Source: Dermanyssus gallinae (Eukaryota; Arthropoda; Arachnida; Mesostigmata; Dermanyssidae). Taken from it: a stretch of DNA of 64,000 nucleotides. Position numbers and translations under genes: made by a program. Positions 35,274 to 47,120 of this stretch are shown in pieces; positions within the stretch are counted from its first letter, which is position 1, and the number at the start of each line of letters is the position of its first letter. The notes below the pieces were generated by a model, which saw only the letters and a program-made list of their open reading frames with translations, did not search any database and had not been told where the DNA came from. The stretch lies in NCBI GenBank assembly GCA_003439945.1, contig QVRM01001444.1, forward strand, positions 237,588-301,587, written 5' to 3'.

Positions 35274-38200
35274 GTATATATATTTGCGCACACACCAGCC
35301 ACATTTGTAGATGACGTGTAAATGTGTACGAAAGTAATACCTGTATATACATCGACGTGCTTGCGGATTTGCAGCGGCACCGCTGTAGCGAGGTTGCTCT
35401 GCGCAAACGATATGGGGGGTGAAGTGGTTGATTGAGGTCTGCCAACCTTGACACAGGCAGATAACGAGATGGCGTTCTATGTTCTATGATGATGATGTTG
35501 TATGCTGTTTGTTTGCTCGCTCGCTCGCTTGCTTTATGCGCTACACATGGCGCTCACATAACTGCGATTTGTGTGTGCACACTTGTGTGTATATGGTGTT
35601 TAAGGGGAGACGTATGGTTGTGCACGGGAGCACGGGCAGGTTTCAGCAGCAGCAGCGGCAGCAGCAGCAGCAGTAACAGTTCAGTGCCGCATTGGTCGCG
35701 TTCCCCCAGAGAATGCCTACTCTAAGTCGACGTAATGTGATGATGAGGCGTGTATGTATGCTGCTGTGCGTCGCTCACCGGTGTTGCGCGTTTTGACCCT
35801 TGCTTGCCTGGCTGTATGTATGGGGGCGGCTGTATTGGGCTACGGTTAAGCGTTATTGGGCTACTGTTAAGGGCACTAAGCGTGCACTCACTCTCTCCGT
35901 TCGTAGCTGTAGCACTTGTTTTTGTTGTCTGTCGAGTTACTTAGGATCCTTTCAGCCGGTTTCACGACCAGTGTCGTAACATGGCCATTTGTGACCGGTG
36001 GCGTCGTCGTCGGCGTCGTTGTCGTTTTATTGCAGCGCTGTCGTCACCATTACCATCGTGCTCACAAATGCTCAGCCACTGGATCGCGACGAAACTGTTA
36101 TGACTGACCTTCGTGGTCATCGTCGCGCTACACTAACACCGGCCGGCTGGGATGGAGGTGCGCGAACCCCACCACCGGCCAACCGGCCAAACGACCATAC
36201 CCGGGCGCGGTGTGCTCTACTGGTGGCGCTCGGGTTTAGTCGCTGCTCGAATGTCTGCTTCGTGCGCCCTACTGATGACCCCCATGCAGACGACCGTTAT
36301 TGTTGCACAAACTGTATGGCGGCATTAATAATCTTGTAATAAGGATCATAATCATCATCATCACCACCATCATCATCATCATCATCATCGTGACAGTCAC
36401 CATTGTGTGAAATACGTATACGGTTTCGGGGCATGCTTTACTTCAGAGCCAGAGTAGGTAGCAGCGGTCACAGCAATGTCGCAGTACTAACAGAACAGTG
36501 CGTGCTAACGATGAGAAAATGCGACGACATGAACAAAACGAGCAAAAGCAACAGCAATAACTAGGTGACTTGGTTGGACCGCAGTCGAAGTAGGCTTGTG
36601 CGGAAATCAAGCGATTCATAACGGCAACGTATGCAGTTCTGTGGTGTGTTGCAGGCGGAAGGCCTAAGCGACGATGGAATGATGAGTAAAATTCCTAATA
36701 GATGATTGGTTAACTAGCTAGCTGCATGCTACTGGTTAGCCGTAGTCATAGTCACAGTAGTTTGTCTGTCTGCACTCGCTGTACAGTTAGTTACAGTTAC
36801 GGCCGACTACGGCAAATGCCAAAGGGAAGGAAGTATTTCACGCGGCAATGGCTGTTTTAGTGTCCCAATGAGGCGACGAGTCGATGTCGGATTCGTCCTA
36901 CATTGCACAAAAGGACAGCAGCAGAAAAAGAGCAGCAAAAGTGAGTGGTGGTTTTCTGCTGAGCACTTCGTCCGATTCCACTACTTTTCACTGTTCGATC
37001 GGCATATGCATTCTCTTACGGCATCATTCTGTGCCTCTTTATACTAGCTGACCTTGATCTTCTCTACAGCTAATGCTGCTGCTGCTGATTCGCATTGACA
37101 CCTATTGACCTCGACGGTAAATCCTTTAGCTCTATCTAATCGCCTATTCCGTGCGAATCGTCTAAACCGTGGTCGTTCTACACCTATCGTCGCCATTACC
37201 AGCGATACACAGCTCTCAACGACGGCAGCTGTGTGAATTAACAACTCGGACTTCTGTTTCTGCTACAGCCTCCGGCCGGCGGCTTGAACTTTCTCTTGTA
37301 TTCGGGATTCCAGGGAAGACGAGAGAGTGGGTTAGCGAATCGAAGCGCTCGAAGAGAGGGGACAGCATCTCATGGCGTTCTCAAGGTCAGCGAGGTGTGA
37401 ACGGCTTCGGTCGAAGTGCGAGGTCAAACGCTTCGTGACCCAGGTCTACTTCGCTGTCTATAATCGAGGTGGCACACAGGACGGTAGTGGCGTGAAGCGT
37501 ACGCACGCAGTTTCGGTTACATTGACGCGCTCGAGTGGAGCTGACGGTTGGTGCGCGCCTGCATTAGGGCTGAAGTAACGGTTCGAACTGGCATAGCATG
37601 TTGGCGACGGTTTCGTAGCTTGTGTCGTTTATTCTTATCGTGTATTCTCTGTTTGTTAACAGGATACATCGCTTGCAGAAAGCGCGGCCGTGCTTGTTGT
37701 GTTGTTAATAGCGGCTGTACTACAAATACTAGTTATAGTAATGTAGTAGTAGTAGTAAAACTAGTAGGACCATGTGGGACACACACAGCAAGGGCAATAG
37801 ATCACTGTAAGTATTTGCGTGTGTGCTTTGCACGCGTATGTTCGTTGTTGCAGTTCAATTTCGTATGCGTGATTCTGTAGCAAGCGTGGTACTTGAATGG
37901 GATGGTCCTGGTTAATCTCAGTCAATCAATCAATCAATCACTCAATCGATTCATCGACCAGTGGTGGATCGGGAACATCATTGTTTCGGTTCGGTTCGGT
38001 CCGGTCCTCATAACGCGCTGATCAGGCATCGGTGATTGGATTAGCATGTTGTCGTTGTTGTTGTTGTTGTTGTGGTCGTAGTTTCGCGGGTCGGTTGAAG
38101 CGTGTGCAAAGCGGCTTCTCAAACGCTGATGAAACCCCGTTGAGATGTGGTGCGCATTGTCCCTTCGCGCCCTTTAGGAGAAGAGTATTCCTACTCCCGC

Positions 38201-39238
38201 TTCCCGACTGATGGCGCCGAGGGCGTCATTTATGACATCGGTATCGTTGCCCTAGTGGTTGGGCTGCAGGTGGTGGTGGTGGCGGCGGCGGTGGTGGGCG
38301 CTGAGTGGGTAGAAGGCGCCTTGTGCTCGTGGTGAAAGCGGGTGGGGCTCACTCGGGCCTTGCGACTGTGGGACGCCGCCTTCCGTGGCGAGGTTCCTGA
38401 AGTCGCATCGCGTCGTCTCGGGTGTAGTTTGGCGTGGCTCGTATCGTTTGCGTTTACTTGCTACATTTGCTAGCTTGCTTGCATGCTCCATGCATGCTGC
38501 ATGCCTCTTCGTATAGCCCTGCATAATTCTGTCTGGGAGCCCAAGGAGTGTGGAACATCTTGCGTGTGGCCCGTTACCGCGTGGACTCGTCGAAATGTGG
38601 CTGGATCTGGCCAACCGCTGTCATGCGTGCCACGCAGTTCTTACGCAGCCAACGGCGATCGGCATCCACTCCACATTTGTTGATCGTCAGCTGGCTGGCT
38701 GTCGCTTACATTTTGCGTCGCTTCTGATGTTTTACAAACTCCTGAGCATCCCTGTCCCATTGGCGGGCCTCGAGTGCGCCGAGGATCTCATCTGTAAACG
38801 GGTCGACGGGCTATTAGTCTCTAGCCGCTCGCTCAACTCATAACATCGTGCTGGTCATTCAAACTAAACGTTTGGATCATTAATTGATTGGTACATCACC
38901 AAGAATAAACTATTCTATTATATGAATGTCCCTGTTCATCTCAATCCTGATAGTCAACACAAAACCACCATTAGCTTATACATCCATTGAAAGTGCTACT
39001 TATATTCAATACAATAAAGCTTTTTTTATACGTACTTTTCTCTTTTGGTTGAAGCAGTGGCAGGTCCATAGGAGTAATGTTCCGGATATTTTCCCCACCG
39101 TTGACTCCCGGAACCTACAGTTAGAAATACGCATTTATGAGCTTCATTCGAACGATGTTTATTCGACTCTATATAGTTCAATCAGGTTTGTTTATACCTA
39201 CCTTATTAATTCGTTTAATGATCTACGAATATATATAC

Positions 39239-39290
<52 letters not shown>
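39239..39290. repeat. (TA)n microsatellite
   Basis: TA run that ends 56 bp before the mariner element. Confidence 0.95.
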
Positions 39291-39292
<2 letters not shown>

Positions 39293-39346
39293 ATTGATTT
39301 ATTGTTCGCTTGGCATGTATACCTAAATACACATGTCACCCATTTA

Positions 39347-40633
39347 CAGGTAGTTCAACAAGTTCTTAAAATGAGCTTTTCAGAATTCGAATTTTGGCGC
39401 GCTTCACCGTTATTGGAAACGGCAACTTTTCGACTGCCAGCAGTCAAAATATTATGGCGATTGGCCGTTGCAATTTCGTGTGATCGCTTTTCCCGTGCAA
39501 CGTATCGGCGTGATTTTGAAAAATTGAGAAAAAAGAGTTTCGAGTGGTTATCAAGCATTTTATTTCAAAGGTTGGAATGCGACCCAAGTGAAAACTGAGT
39601 TAGACGAGGTGTACGGTGACTCTGCGCCATGTTTTGCCACTGTTTCCAACTGGATTAATGTGTTAAAAAGAGGTCGCAGGAGCACCGGGATGAACTACGT
39701 TCAAAACGCCCAAAAACGGCAACTGATTAGGAAAACGTGGAAAAGGTGCGGAAAATCGTTGCCGCAGATAAGCGAGTGAATATTAGGGAGATAACGGAGG
39801 CCTTGGGGATCAGTTTGGGTAGTGTGCATTTCATCCTGCACGAAAACTTGAAGATGAAAAAGCTCAGAGCAAAATGGGTGCCGCATTTGCTCAACCAAGG
39901 CCAAAAAGACGCGCGTGTTTCCGCTTCACAGCGAAAATTGGCCAAGATGTCGAAAAATCCGTCGGATTTTTGGGGCAGATTCGTGACCGTCGATGAAAGC
40001 TGGGTCCATCACTACACTCCCGAGACCCAAGAAGCATCTCGTCAATGGTGTGCACCTGGTGAAGGACCTCCGAAGAGGGTGCGGACAACGGCATCGGCCG
40101 GAAAAATGATGGCTACGGTTTTTTGGGACCAACGTGGAATAATTCTGGTCGACTACCTTGAGAGCGGTAAAACGATCACGGGAGAATATTATGCAAGACT
40201 GCTGGACTGCCTGAAGCAAGAACTCATCGTGAAACGGCCCGCTTTGCAGAAGAAGGTTGTCCTGTTTCACCAGGACAATGCTCCCGCACACAAGTCGCGG
40301 CAAGCAACGGCAAAACTGGCCCAACTGAGGTTCGAACTTATTGAACAACCTTCCTATTCTCCAGACCTGGCCCCCTCTGATTATTTCCTTTTCGGACATT
40401 TGAAGAATAGTCTCGGTGGAAAGCGTTTTTCCAGCAATGAAGAGGTTAAGGCTGCTGTCAATGCCTATTTTCAGTCTAAAGACGCGGAATTCTACTCAAG
40501 AGGTATAAATGCTCTGAAATCTCGGTGGGAAAAGTGTATTGAGCTTCTCGGGAAGTATATCGAATAAGAAAAAATTAAAAACAAGATTTGGAAAATTCTT
40601 GGTTTTCATTCTAAGAACTTGTTGAACTACCTG
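39347..40633 (+). mobile_element. Full-length mariner element (DD34D), copy 1, inactive
   Basis: It is 1287 bp between TA target duplications (39345-39346 and 40634-40635). The inverted ends are CAGGTAGTTCAACAAGTTCTTA and its complement, TAAGAACTTGTTGAACTACCTG. The transposase catalytic part is open at 39737-40567. The N-terminal helix-turn-helix part is broken: the start codon is TTG (copy 2 has ATG), one base is missing in the T run near 39560, and another near 39690. With its ends intact it could in principle be moved by a related transposase. Confidence 0.92.
39737..40567 (+). pseudogene. Mariner transposase, catalytic part (276 codons open)
   Basis: Cut-and-paste transposase of the mariner family. 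It has HTH remnant EALGISLGSVHFIL (residues 21-34), first Asp in TVDESWVHHY (residue 86), second Asp in FHQDNAPAH (180), third Asp in SPDLAPSDYFLF (215). The 34 residues between the last two give the DD34D signature. WVPHLL (residues 47-52) is the conserved linker. All three catalytic Asp are present, but the upstream DNA-binding third lies in two other frames, so no full-length protein can be made. Confidence 0.88.
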
Positions 40634-40689
40634 TATATCAGAGGCGCTTAGAGCGGCAGCATATATATTACCTACGCATCCATATAATC

Positions 40690-41325
40690 CATGTCTACTT
40701 CAATACCTACTGAGTATTTGCTTTCCATTGTGACAACCTCTGCTTTGTAATATCGACCAGGTCATTTCTAACATTTGGTCTTAGAGCTAGGGCCTCCGCC
40801 AGCTCTATATCTCTGCTCCCCCCTAATGCTATACATTCTCTAATAATATGTTCGATTGACTCATTCTCTAGCCATTCTGTACTCCTCCTTATATTTAGCT
40901 CTATGTATCCTTGTATCCAACATCCCTGCCCTGGCATCTGCCAATAGCCCACTCGCTCTTGAATTATCGTATACCCATTCTACCCCGCCCCTTTCGCGCT
41001 TTTCTCTTCCATACATAGTTGCCAAACTTGATTTGGAGCCCATCGCCAATTTCCATTTGTCTGTATATGACTTGTTTACCTTCAATTTCACCATTTTCTC
41101 GGATACCCTCGCTCTTGCCCATTGCTGACAATTGTACCCAATCTCCCTAGCTGCAAACTCTACTCTGCGATCCCACCTCGTTTTAATCCTAAGTGCCGTC
41201 TTTACCAGCTGCATCTGTTTAACCCATATTTTATTTGTTACATTTTCAATCCTACTACTAAATCTAAGCTTACTTTGTACTTCCCTTTGTATAAATGTTG
41301 ACATTCTTCCTTCCCCCTCAAGGAA
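40690..41325 (-). mobile_element. LINE family D, C-terminal fragment, reverse
   Basis: Two overlapping minus-strand frames. The first has STFIQREVQSKLRFSSRIE, KIWVKQMQLVKTALRIKTRW and WVYDNSRASGLLADARAG. The second has ENESIEHIIRECI (a His/Cys finger-like end) and stops. One frameshift near 40860 separates them. It matches the + strand copy at 19340-20830. Confidence 0.65.
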
Positions 41326-41409
41326 TTCCCTATATATATATATATATGAGTGGTAGAGCAAGGTATGCGTACAGCGTACCAATGTAAGCGCTGCAAAACT
41401 CAACATCTA

Positions 41410-41516
41410 TTTCTGCCAATCTGAGTAGCCGGTGATAAAAACTTCATACAATGGGCTCCACGAAGGCATAAACATCATGTTCACTTCTCGAGAAAGAAAT
41501 GATATGAAAGATAATT

Positions 41517-41561
<45 letters not shown>

Positions 41562-42469
41562 TTTTTTTGTGCTGCATTGCTCACTTACACTGCTGTCACG
41601 CTATGCCTAGAGTTGCAAGACTTTCATTAGCTAGTAGTTTCCAAGGAGCGACACAAATGAGGCATCATTCGACATGAGGAGCCTTTGTGCAATGTGCACT
41701 ATCGTCGGCAAAACATAGTTAAGACAATCAAACAAACAGACTAAGGTCACAAAGTGTTACAGAGTACTATCAGCACTTTGTTCTACATAAGGGAAGTAGA
41801 GATAACTAAAGTCTTGCAGGGAAGGGTAATCATGTATACGTATGAATATTTATATTTCCCTAGGGAGGGGCAAAAGGCTGTGCGGCGTCAGAGCTTATGC
41901 TAGCTGCCATTATGCATAGCTTCTTCCACGCGTCCTAATCCATATATATATACCTGAAAACGCACTTTCAACATATGATCGCTTAAGTTCCGATTCGTAC
42001 GATTTTTAGCCGCAATATTTTAAACCAACCATCGGTTAATAAGGCTATTGTGTATGTATGCATCGTAGAACAATTAATTGTGGTGCATATACGAAGTTTT
42101 TTTGTACAAAACAAAAATCGATGAAAATTAAATGCTGCGGTCGTAAAGCATGGACACCTACATTAATGTTAACTCGCGGTGAATCTAGCAATGCACGTTT
42201 TGACGTTACACCAAACTATCTAGGAAGTCGGTGATCCGTATGTCTGAAGAGTTGCACGCACTTAACACATCAAACAATACATTTGCTTGGCGTATGTGAA
42301 GGTGGATACACGAGAAATGCTTTTTCTCCTGTTTTCCTATCAAATATATTTAATTGACTTACTTCATCTACCGTTTTGTTCACAAAACAGCCCCTACTTT
42401 TTAAATAACAGCGTTCTCTATTCTTGTTTTATTTGTTGTACAGGACCTTTAGAAGACATCGACTATAGC

Positions 42470-42501
<32 letters not shown>
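41410..42501. other. Intergenic, no gene seen
   Basis: AT-rich. (TA)n at 41519-41556 and 42474-42500. The frame at 42287-42634 runs into the SINE and is not coding. Confidence 0.6.
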
Positions 42502-42503
<2 letters not shown>

Positions 42504-42635
42504 GAGCAAGGTGGCTTAGTGGCAAAGCCTTTGCCTTGCATTCGGGAGGACTGGGTTCGAGACCCAGACCGGCCACTCTTAAATTGGTTTGCATGGTTTC
42601 CAATTTAGACAAGGTAAATGCCGGAGTGGAATAAA
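42502..42635 (+). mobile_element. SINE family 1 (tRNA-derived), forward copy
   Basis: A box TGGCTTAGTGG, B box GGTTCGAGACC, then CCAGACCGGCCACTC. A 3' body follows with the 7-bp hairpin AAATTGG ... CCAATTT, and the copy ends GGAGTGGAATAAA. The head resembles a tRNA-Gly (TTTGCCTTGCATTCGGGAGG before the B box). It is flanked by (TA)n on the left and by another A/TA tract near 42680. Confidence 0.9.
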
Positions 42636-42681
42636 CTTAGCCATGACATGAAAAATCCGTACACGGGCAATTGCCTTACAA

Positions 42682-42748
<67 letters not shown>
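42682..42748. repeat. A run plus (TA)n microsatellite
   Basis: About 19 A, then TA repeats, then TGTGTG. Confidence 0.95.
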
Positions 42749-42754
<6 letters not shown>

Positions 42755-43311
42755 AAGGTTAGTCACAAAGTGCTGCCGATATCCTAAAGGACATTCAGAA
42801 ATGTATTGCATAGCCAAATGTATGCTTCAGAGCTTTAGCAAGATTTAAAACAATTGGAATGGCAAGATGGATGCTAACGGCAAGACCCAACCTAAGACTC
42901 TTCCATTGTAAGGTTAAATCATTAAATCATATTCTGTAGTAAGGGCTGTAGTCAAGGGTCAAAGAAAGTGAAAAACGCGTCTATACGCAATATTTGTTGC
43001 ATGGCTATTACCACAACCTCTGTACAGGCCTTTTCAATAGAAAACTTTAACCTTTTTAGAGTCACTCTTTTGTTCGTTGCAAACGTGAACAAATTAGCTT
43101 TTGACACTCTTCAAGCTTCCGACGAAACAAACAAAAGAAGAGGTAGAATCAGAGCTATAATATGAGTACGATCCTATGCGAAGTCCACGTAGCCGACATA
43201 TGCGGCTGGCGTAGTAATAATTAGTAATAATGGATCTTCTACGAAATACGAAATCAATTTCTTTCCACGTCCCTACGTTCAGTAGGAATTGATTTGCTAA
43301 GGAACAGACTA
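42749..43311. other. Intergenic, no gene seen
   Basis: No coding or repeat signal was recognised before the Tc1/mariner-type element. Confidence 0.6.
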
Positions 43312-43938
43312 CAGGGTGCGTCAGCTAAATCCAGACAAATTTTGGCGGGCTACCCAGCATAGACGGAAGGCGTTAATTCAGATCTGTTGCCCACTCATAA
43401 AAGAACAAAAATGCATTGTCATCATGGACGGCCGCCGCAACCTGGGTCCAGAATAGACCAAAGAACAACCTTTATCCAATTGCTTTGTGCAGGACATCGG
43501 CCAGCCGAAATCGTCCATATCACTGGATTTAAAAGAGCAACGGTCTACGACATTGCCCGACGCTACAGAGATGCAGAAGAGACAGGCTAGGTAGTGCAAC
43601 ACCTGGAAGCAAGATTCACAACCGCCGACGAGAAGTGAGGACGCTAAAAGTGATCAGAATGGTGCAAAACTGCGTTTTTAAGGATCCAAGACTATCGATG
43701 CGCCGTTTAGCGATCAAATTCAATATGAGTGATTGTTCTATGCGTCGGATTATCAACGAAGAACTGCGCTACAAGTCTTACACGTTTAAAGTCAGACAGA
43801 TGTTGTCTCAGGCCGCGAAAAATAAGAAGATGACTTGCTGCCATCTCATCCTCACGTTTTTGAGACACGAAATGTTCTTTAGACATAAATTGCGAAACGG
43901 GCGATGACGTTTAGTCCGGATTTAACTGACGCACCCTG
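43312..43938 (+). mobile_element. Internally deleted Tc1/mariner-type element, 627 bp
   Basis: TA target duplications lie at 43310-43311 and 43939-43940. The ends CAGGGTGCGTCAGCTAAATCC and CAGGGTGCGTCAGTTAAATCC (right end read inward) match with one change in 21 bases. Two open pieces encode paired helix-turn-helix modules (ICAG-type start RTTFIQLLCAGHRPAEIVHI, then SMRRLAIKFNMSDCSMRRI), but the catalytic DDE/D domain is absent. It is a deletion derivative that needs a transposase from elsewhere. Confidence 0.85.
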
Positions 43939-44224
43939 TACAAGGGTAGACTATCCTTGTTGATTGTACAAGCGTGCCTTCATTAGAACGTGCTTAATAG
44001 AGTGGAACTCATTAATCGAACGAATTTTCAAACCTGCTCAATATATATACTGTGTAATCGTATGCGAGACAAATGACACATCTTATTGGAAAACCACCTA
44101 ACCTTGGCACTATTATTAGAGGGGTGGTAAGGCACCGTCTCATTAATGAGACATCTGTGCTTCTATGGTATTCTCTGTTTTTCTTCGGTCATAGTTGATT
44201 TTGACCCATTGTTCTCGGATATGT

Positions 44225-44398
44225 ACTTTTTCGGGCTGACCCTCAGCCAACATTTAACGTCCACGGGTTTGCTTTCGCATTACTTCGTAAGACGAACCCC
44301 ATAAATACAAATCTGCAAGGGTGGCACTAGAACCCGAGCACCTATGTGTCTACTCGGAACGCGAGGCGCATGCGAGTGCACCTCGCCACCGGGCTCGA
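44225..44398 (-). mobile_element. SINE family 2 (tRNA-derived), reverse copy
   Basis: Read on the minus strand: CGAGCCCGGTGGCGAGGTG, then a degraded B box (GGTTCTAGTGCC), GTTCGTCTTACGAAGTAATG and GGCTGAGGGTCAGCCCG. It is the same body as the copies at 1176 and 1398. Confidence 0.7.
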
Positions 44399-44639
44399 CG
44401 CTTTTCCGCGATCTGCTCTATTCGGAAGCAATTTAGGGTAGGGCTGCCAAGTCTGCCAAGTTTTGTATCTCATAAGAAATCCCATTAAATCTGTGTTGAA
44501 ATAAGGAACCTCTATAAATAAAATATCACTGAACAAATTTGCTCGGTAATACATACATTTATAGAATATCTCCACGGTATCATATAATATCTCCTAACGT
44601 GTTTTTGCTCCTTTCAAAACAGCTCCTATCCGATGCAAT

Positions 44640-45960
44640 GAGCAGGAAACAGCCGACATCCTTGCTGAGCTTTTCCGACTCACGACTCGTTTGAGAGGGC
44701 TGCCTACGAGAACACACCAGCAGAAAATGAATTCCGGGTATACCAGCCTTTCGAGGTTCGCCTAGCGGCTAACAAGCTCAAGACGGGAAATCCGCCGGTC
44801 CTGACGGCATTCATCCGGCTGCAGTCAAGCTCCTGTTCCAAGAGTATCCAGTCGCAGTTGCCCTTACCTCCGCGATGAGAATAGGAGAGTTCCCACTAGT
44901 ATGGAAACAAGCAGAGTAGTCCTTATCCTCAAAGTGAATGGAGGATACCGGCCAATCTGCTTACTAAGCGCCTTAGTCAAGGGATATAAAGCCATCATCG
45001 AAGAAATGCTCAGGTTATTTGCGGAGGATTGCCGACTTCTGTCAACGGCACAATCTGACTTCCGTAAACACAAATCGGTTCTAACGGCAATCCACAGGGT
45101 CATCAGTAGATTTGAGCAGGTGCGTAGGTCTACCACCAATACAAGACAGCTAACCATGGTCACCCTCTTGGATGCGAGAAACGCCTTCAACATACTTCCA
45201 TGGAAGACTACCTTGGACGCGCTTGTTCGTAAAAAGGGTTCCGCCGTAGCTAGTAAAGGTAATATCTGGATACCTTAAGGAGAGGTCCGTATCAAACGGC
45301 TAAATCCAAACAAAGCTCTGCACTCAACAGCAGAATGGATGAAGGCCGCGGGGCTGGCGCTTTTCAGGGCTGCCATATGGGTCAGAGCGACCCTTAGGTC
45401 AAAAAAAGCAAAGCTAATCCTGCGCAAAACGCAGCGGATCGCACCCCTTAGGGCAATACAAGACTACATAATAATCAGCACAACCGCAGCCTGCTAGAAT
45501 TATTTTTTAAGTGAGACGCCATTTTCTCCGGTGCCCCCGGAAAGAGCCTACCCAAAGTGCTACCAAACATACAGGCACGCATAGCAAGGCCAGAAGGGGC
45601 CTAAATTCTACCTGACACAGGTTCTCACAGGGCATGGCAATTTCGAATTATACCGCTACCGAATAGGGAAGGCCCCATCAGAAACATGCCTTTTCTGTGA
45701 AGATGCCCTGGACGACAGTCCATAAAGCACGCTCCTCAAGGCTGGAACCGTGTCGATCAGACTTATTCGCAAGAAATCGTCTAGAGCGAGAATAGCTGAT
45801 ACTAAAATTCAGGACCCCCGCGAAATTGTTTGAAAGGTTTCATGGAGTACATCCTGGGTTCGGCCCAGGCATGGGAATTGGGAGCAGAAGTAGCACAAGA
45901 GGTGCTAAAAACAAAGCACAGAAGATGCAAGAAAAGGCACAATCGTTTTGAGGCCGGCGC
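44640..45960 (+). mobile_element. Decayed R1-like LINE (family C), RT to C-terminus
   Basis: Broken frames give RLAANKLKTG, VNGGYRPICLLSALVKGYKA near 44935-44995, LTMVTLLDARNAFNILPW near 45150-45205 (RT motif A, LDARNAFN), then YLTQVLTGHGNFELYRYRIG and CLFCEDA near 45610-45710. This order (RT, then the TGHG...YRIG...CxxC end) is typical of R1-clade elements. Many stops and shifts. Confidence 0.75.
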
Positions 45961-46269
45961 GGCTTAAGAAAGCGCAACTTTGAATCAAACGAGTTTGCAA
46001 GGGCTAGGACAAAGTGCGCCTGACAGGTGGGAAAAAACCGGGAGCAACCACGGCCAATTGATCCAATACGGCATTCGCCACTTTATCTGATGCACTGTTC
46101 AATGGACATCTGGGACATCAGAGACCGAAGTTTAAGGAGGGAGGTGCGTTTAGTACACCCATCCTTTGGAGTCGAGTCCCACACAGCTTGAGATGGAAAG
46201 CGATATTTCCTACTCGTAGCGGTTGTGTGTAACTGCAGTTAACCCTCCTCCACAAAAAAACCCGCTGCA

Positions 46270-47060
46270 ATACCTTGTGCCATCTTTTTCCTTGTCTTAA
46301 GGGGGCTGGAAATATAAGTTATGAAAACCAAGGCAAATTAAGAATGAGAGTCAATTGGCTGCCAAAGACGTTATACGTTGCGAGGCCAATCCTTGGAATT
46401 CAACAACTCTTTCCGGTATCTGAGACTTCAGCTCTATTATACTGGGACAATCTTTACTGCGCACATCGTCAAGACAGTGCGCACAGCCCTGGTCTCTCTT
46501 TATGAAGAGGCGACATCCGGCGACTGTCCATCCTGCGGCAGTGACAGTATTCTACCTCAAGATTATTCAAAGGCTGATATATGGCCGTGACAAGGTATGG
46601 GGACACCTCACTCGGGCAAACTTTGGTTTGCTTGAAAAGTGTTTCACAATGTACATGAAGCGAGCATTTTGCTTGTCAATGCAACTGTGTGTACCTAATG
46701 CCTGGCTGTGCGCCGGTTGTTGAGATAATTCGATTGAGGTTGAAGACCCCGCGTACAGTGCTATTTGAAAGCTTTGTCTCGAAATGGGAAATAAAGTTAA
46801 ACAAATCCGACAAGAGGTAGGAGGCCTGGACATTTTCAGTTCCTCTCACCTCTGGTCTGGTCTTGCACGTGACAATCGCCACGTCTATATTAGATACATA
46901 GTTTATAGCTATCATCACCTGGTCTGTTCGACTACGAACTTTAACGAGAAGTATACAAAGTTCATCTGTCGACTGTGCTCTCAAGCGTGTACGAAGTAGC
47001 ATGAGTCTGCCCGCCTGGCCCTTACGGATACATCCGTGCACTGCCTCTCTCGAATGACAT
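46270..47060 (+). mobile_element. LINE family B fragment (post-RT region)
   Basis: It reads FRYLRLQLYYTGTIFTAHIV near 46400, VWGHLTRANFGLLEKCFTMY near 46590 and YSYHHLVCSTTNFNEKYTKF then ICRLCSQ near 46910-46985, in shifting frames. This corresponds to the region between the RT and the C-terminal Cys/His end of family B. Confidence 0.6.
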
Positions 47061-47094
47061 GCCAAGAGCAGCTGACAACGTTATAAGTATTAAG

Positions 47095-47120
47095 CCGAGC
47101 TCGGTGGCGTGGTGCTCCAA
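47095..47120 (+). mobile_element. SINE family 2, truncated head
   Basis: CCGAGCTCGGTGGCGTGGTG matches the first 20 or so bases of SINE family 2, then the similarity ends. Confidence 0.45.

Larger units (their letters stand above)
31791..39346. other. Intergenic stretch without recognised genes
   Basis: It contains (TA)n at 32469-32526, 34374-34400, 35230-35270 and 39239-39290, TAA repeats near 33887-33916, a CAG run at 35645-35674 and CAT/ATC repeats at 36351-36390. GC-richer sequence at 36000-38700 has open frames up to 120 codons on both strands, none with a domain I recognise. The last exon(s) of the minus-strand BAIAP3/Munc13-like gene should lie somewhere between here and 47743. Confidence 0.5.

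Noticed and set aside
38252..38614. 120-codon minus-strand frame considered as the missing last exon of the BAIAP3-like gene
   Set aside because: Pro/His-rich, with no match to the end of a C2 domain or the LEGR...EFVK tail expected, and no acceptor in the right phase.
42515..42580. Possible tRNA gene (A and B boxes, tRNA-like cloverleaf half)
   Set aside because: The same unit with the same 3' non-tRNA body occurs elsewhere in both orientations, and pairing of the acceptor stem is poor. It is a SINE.
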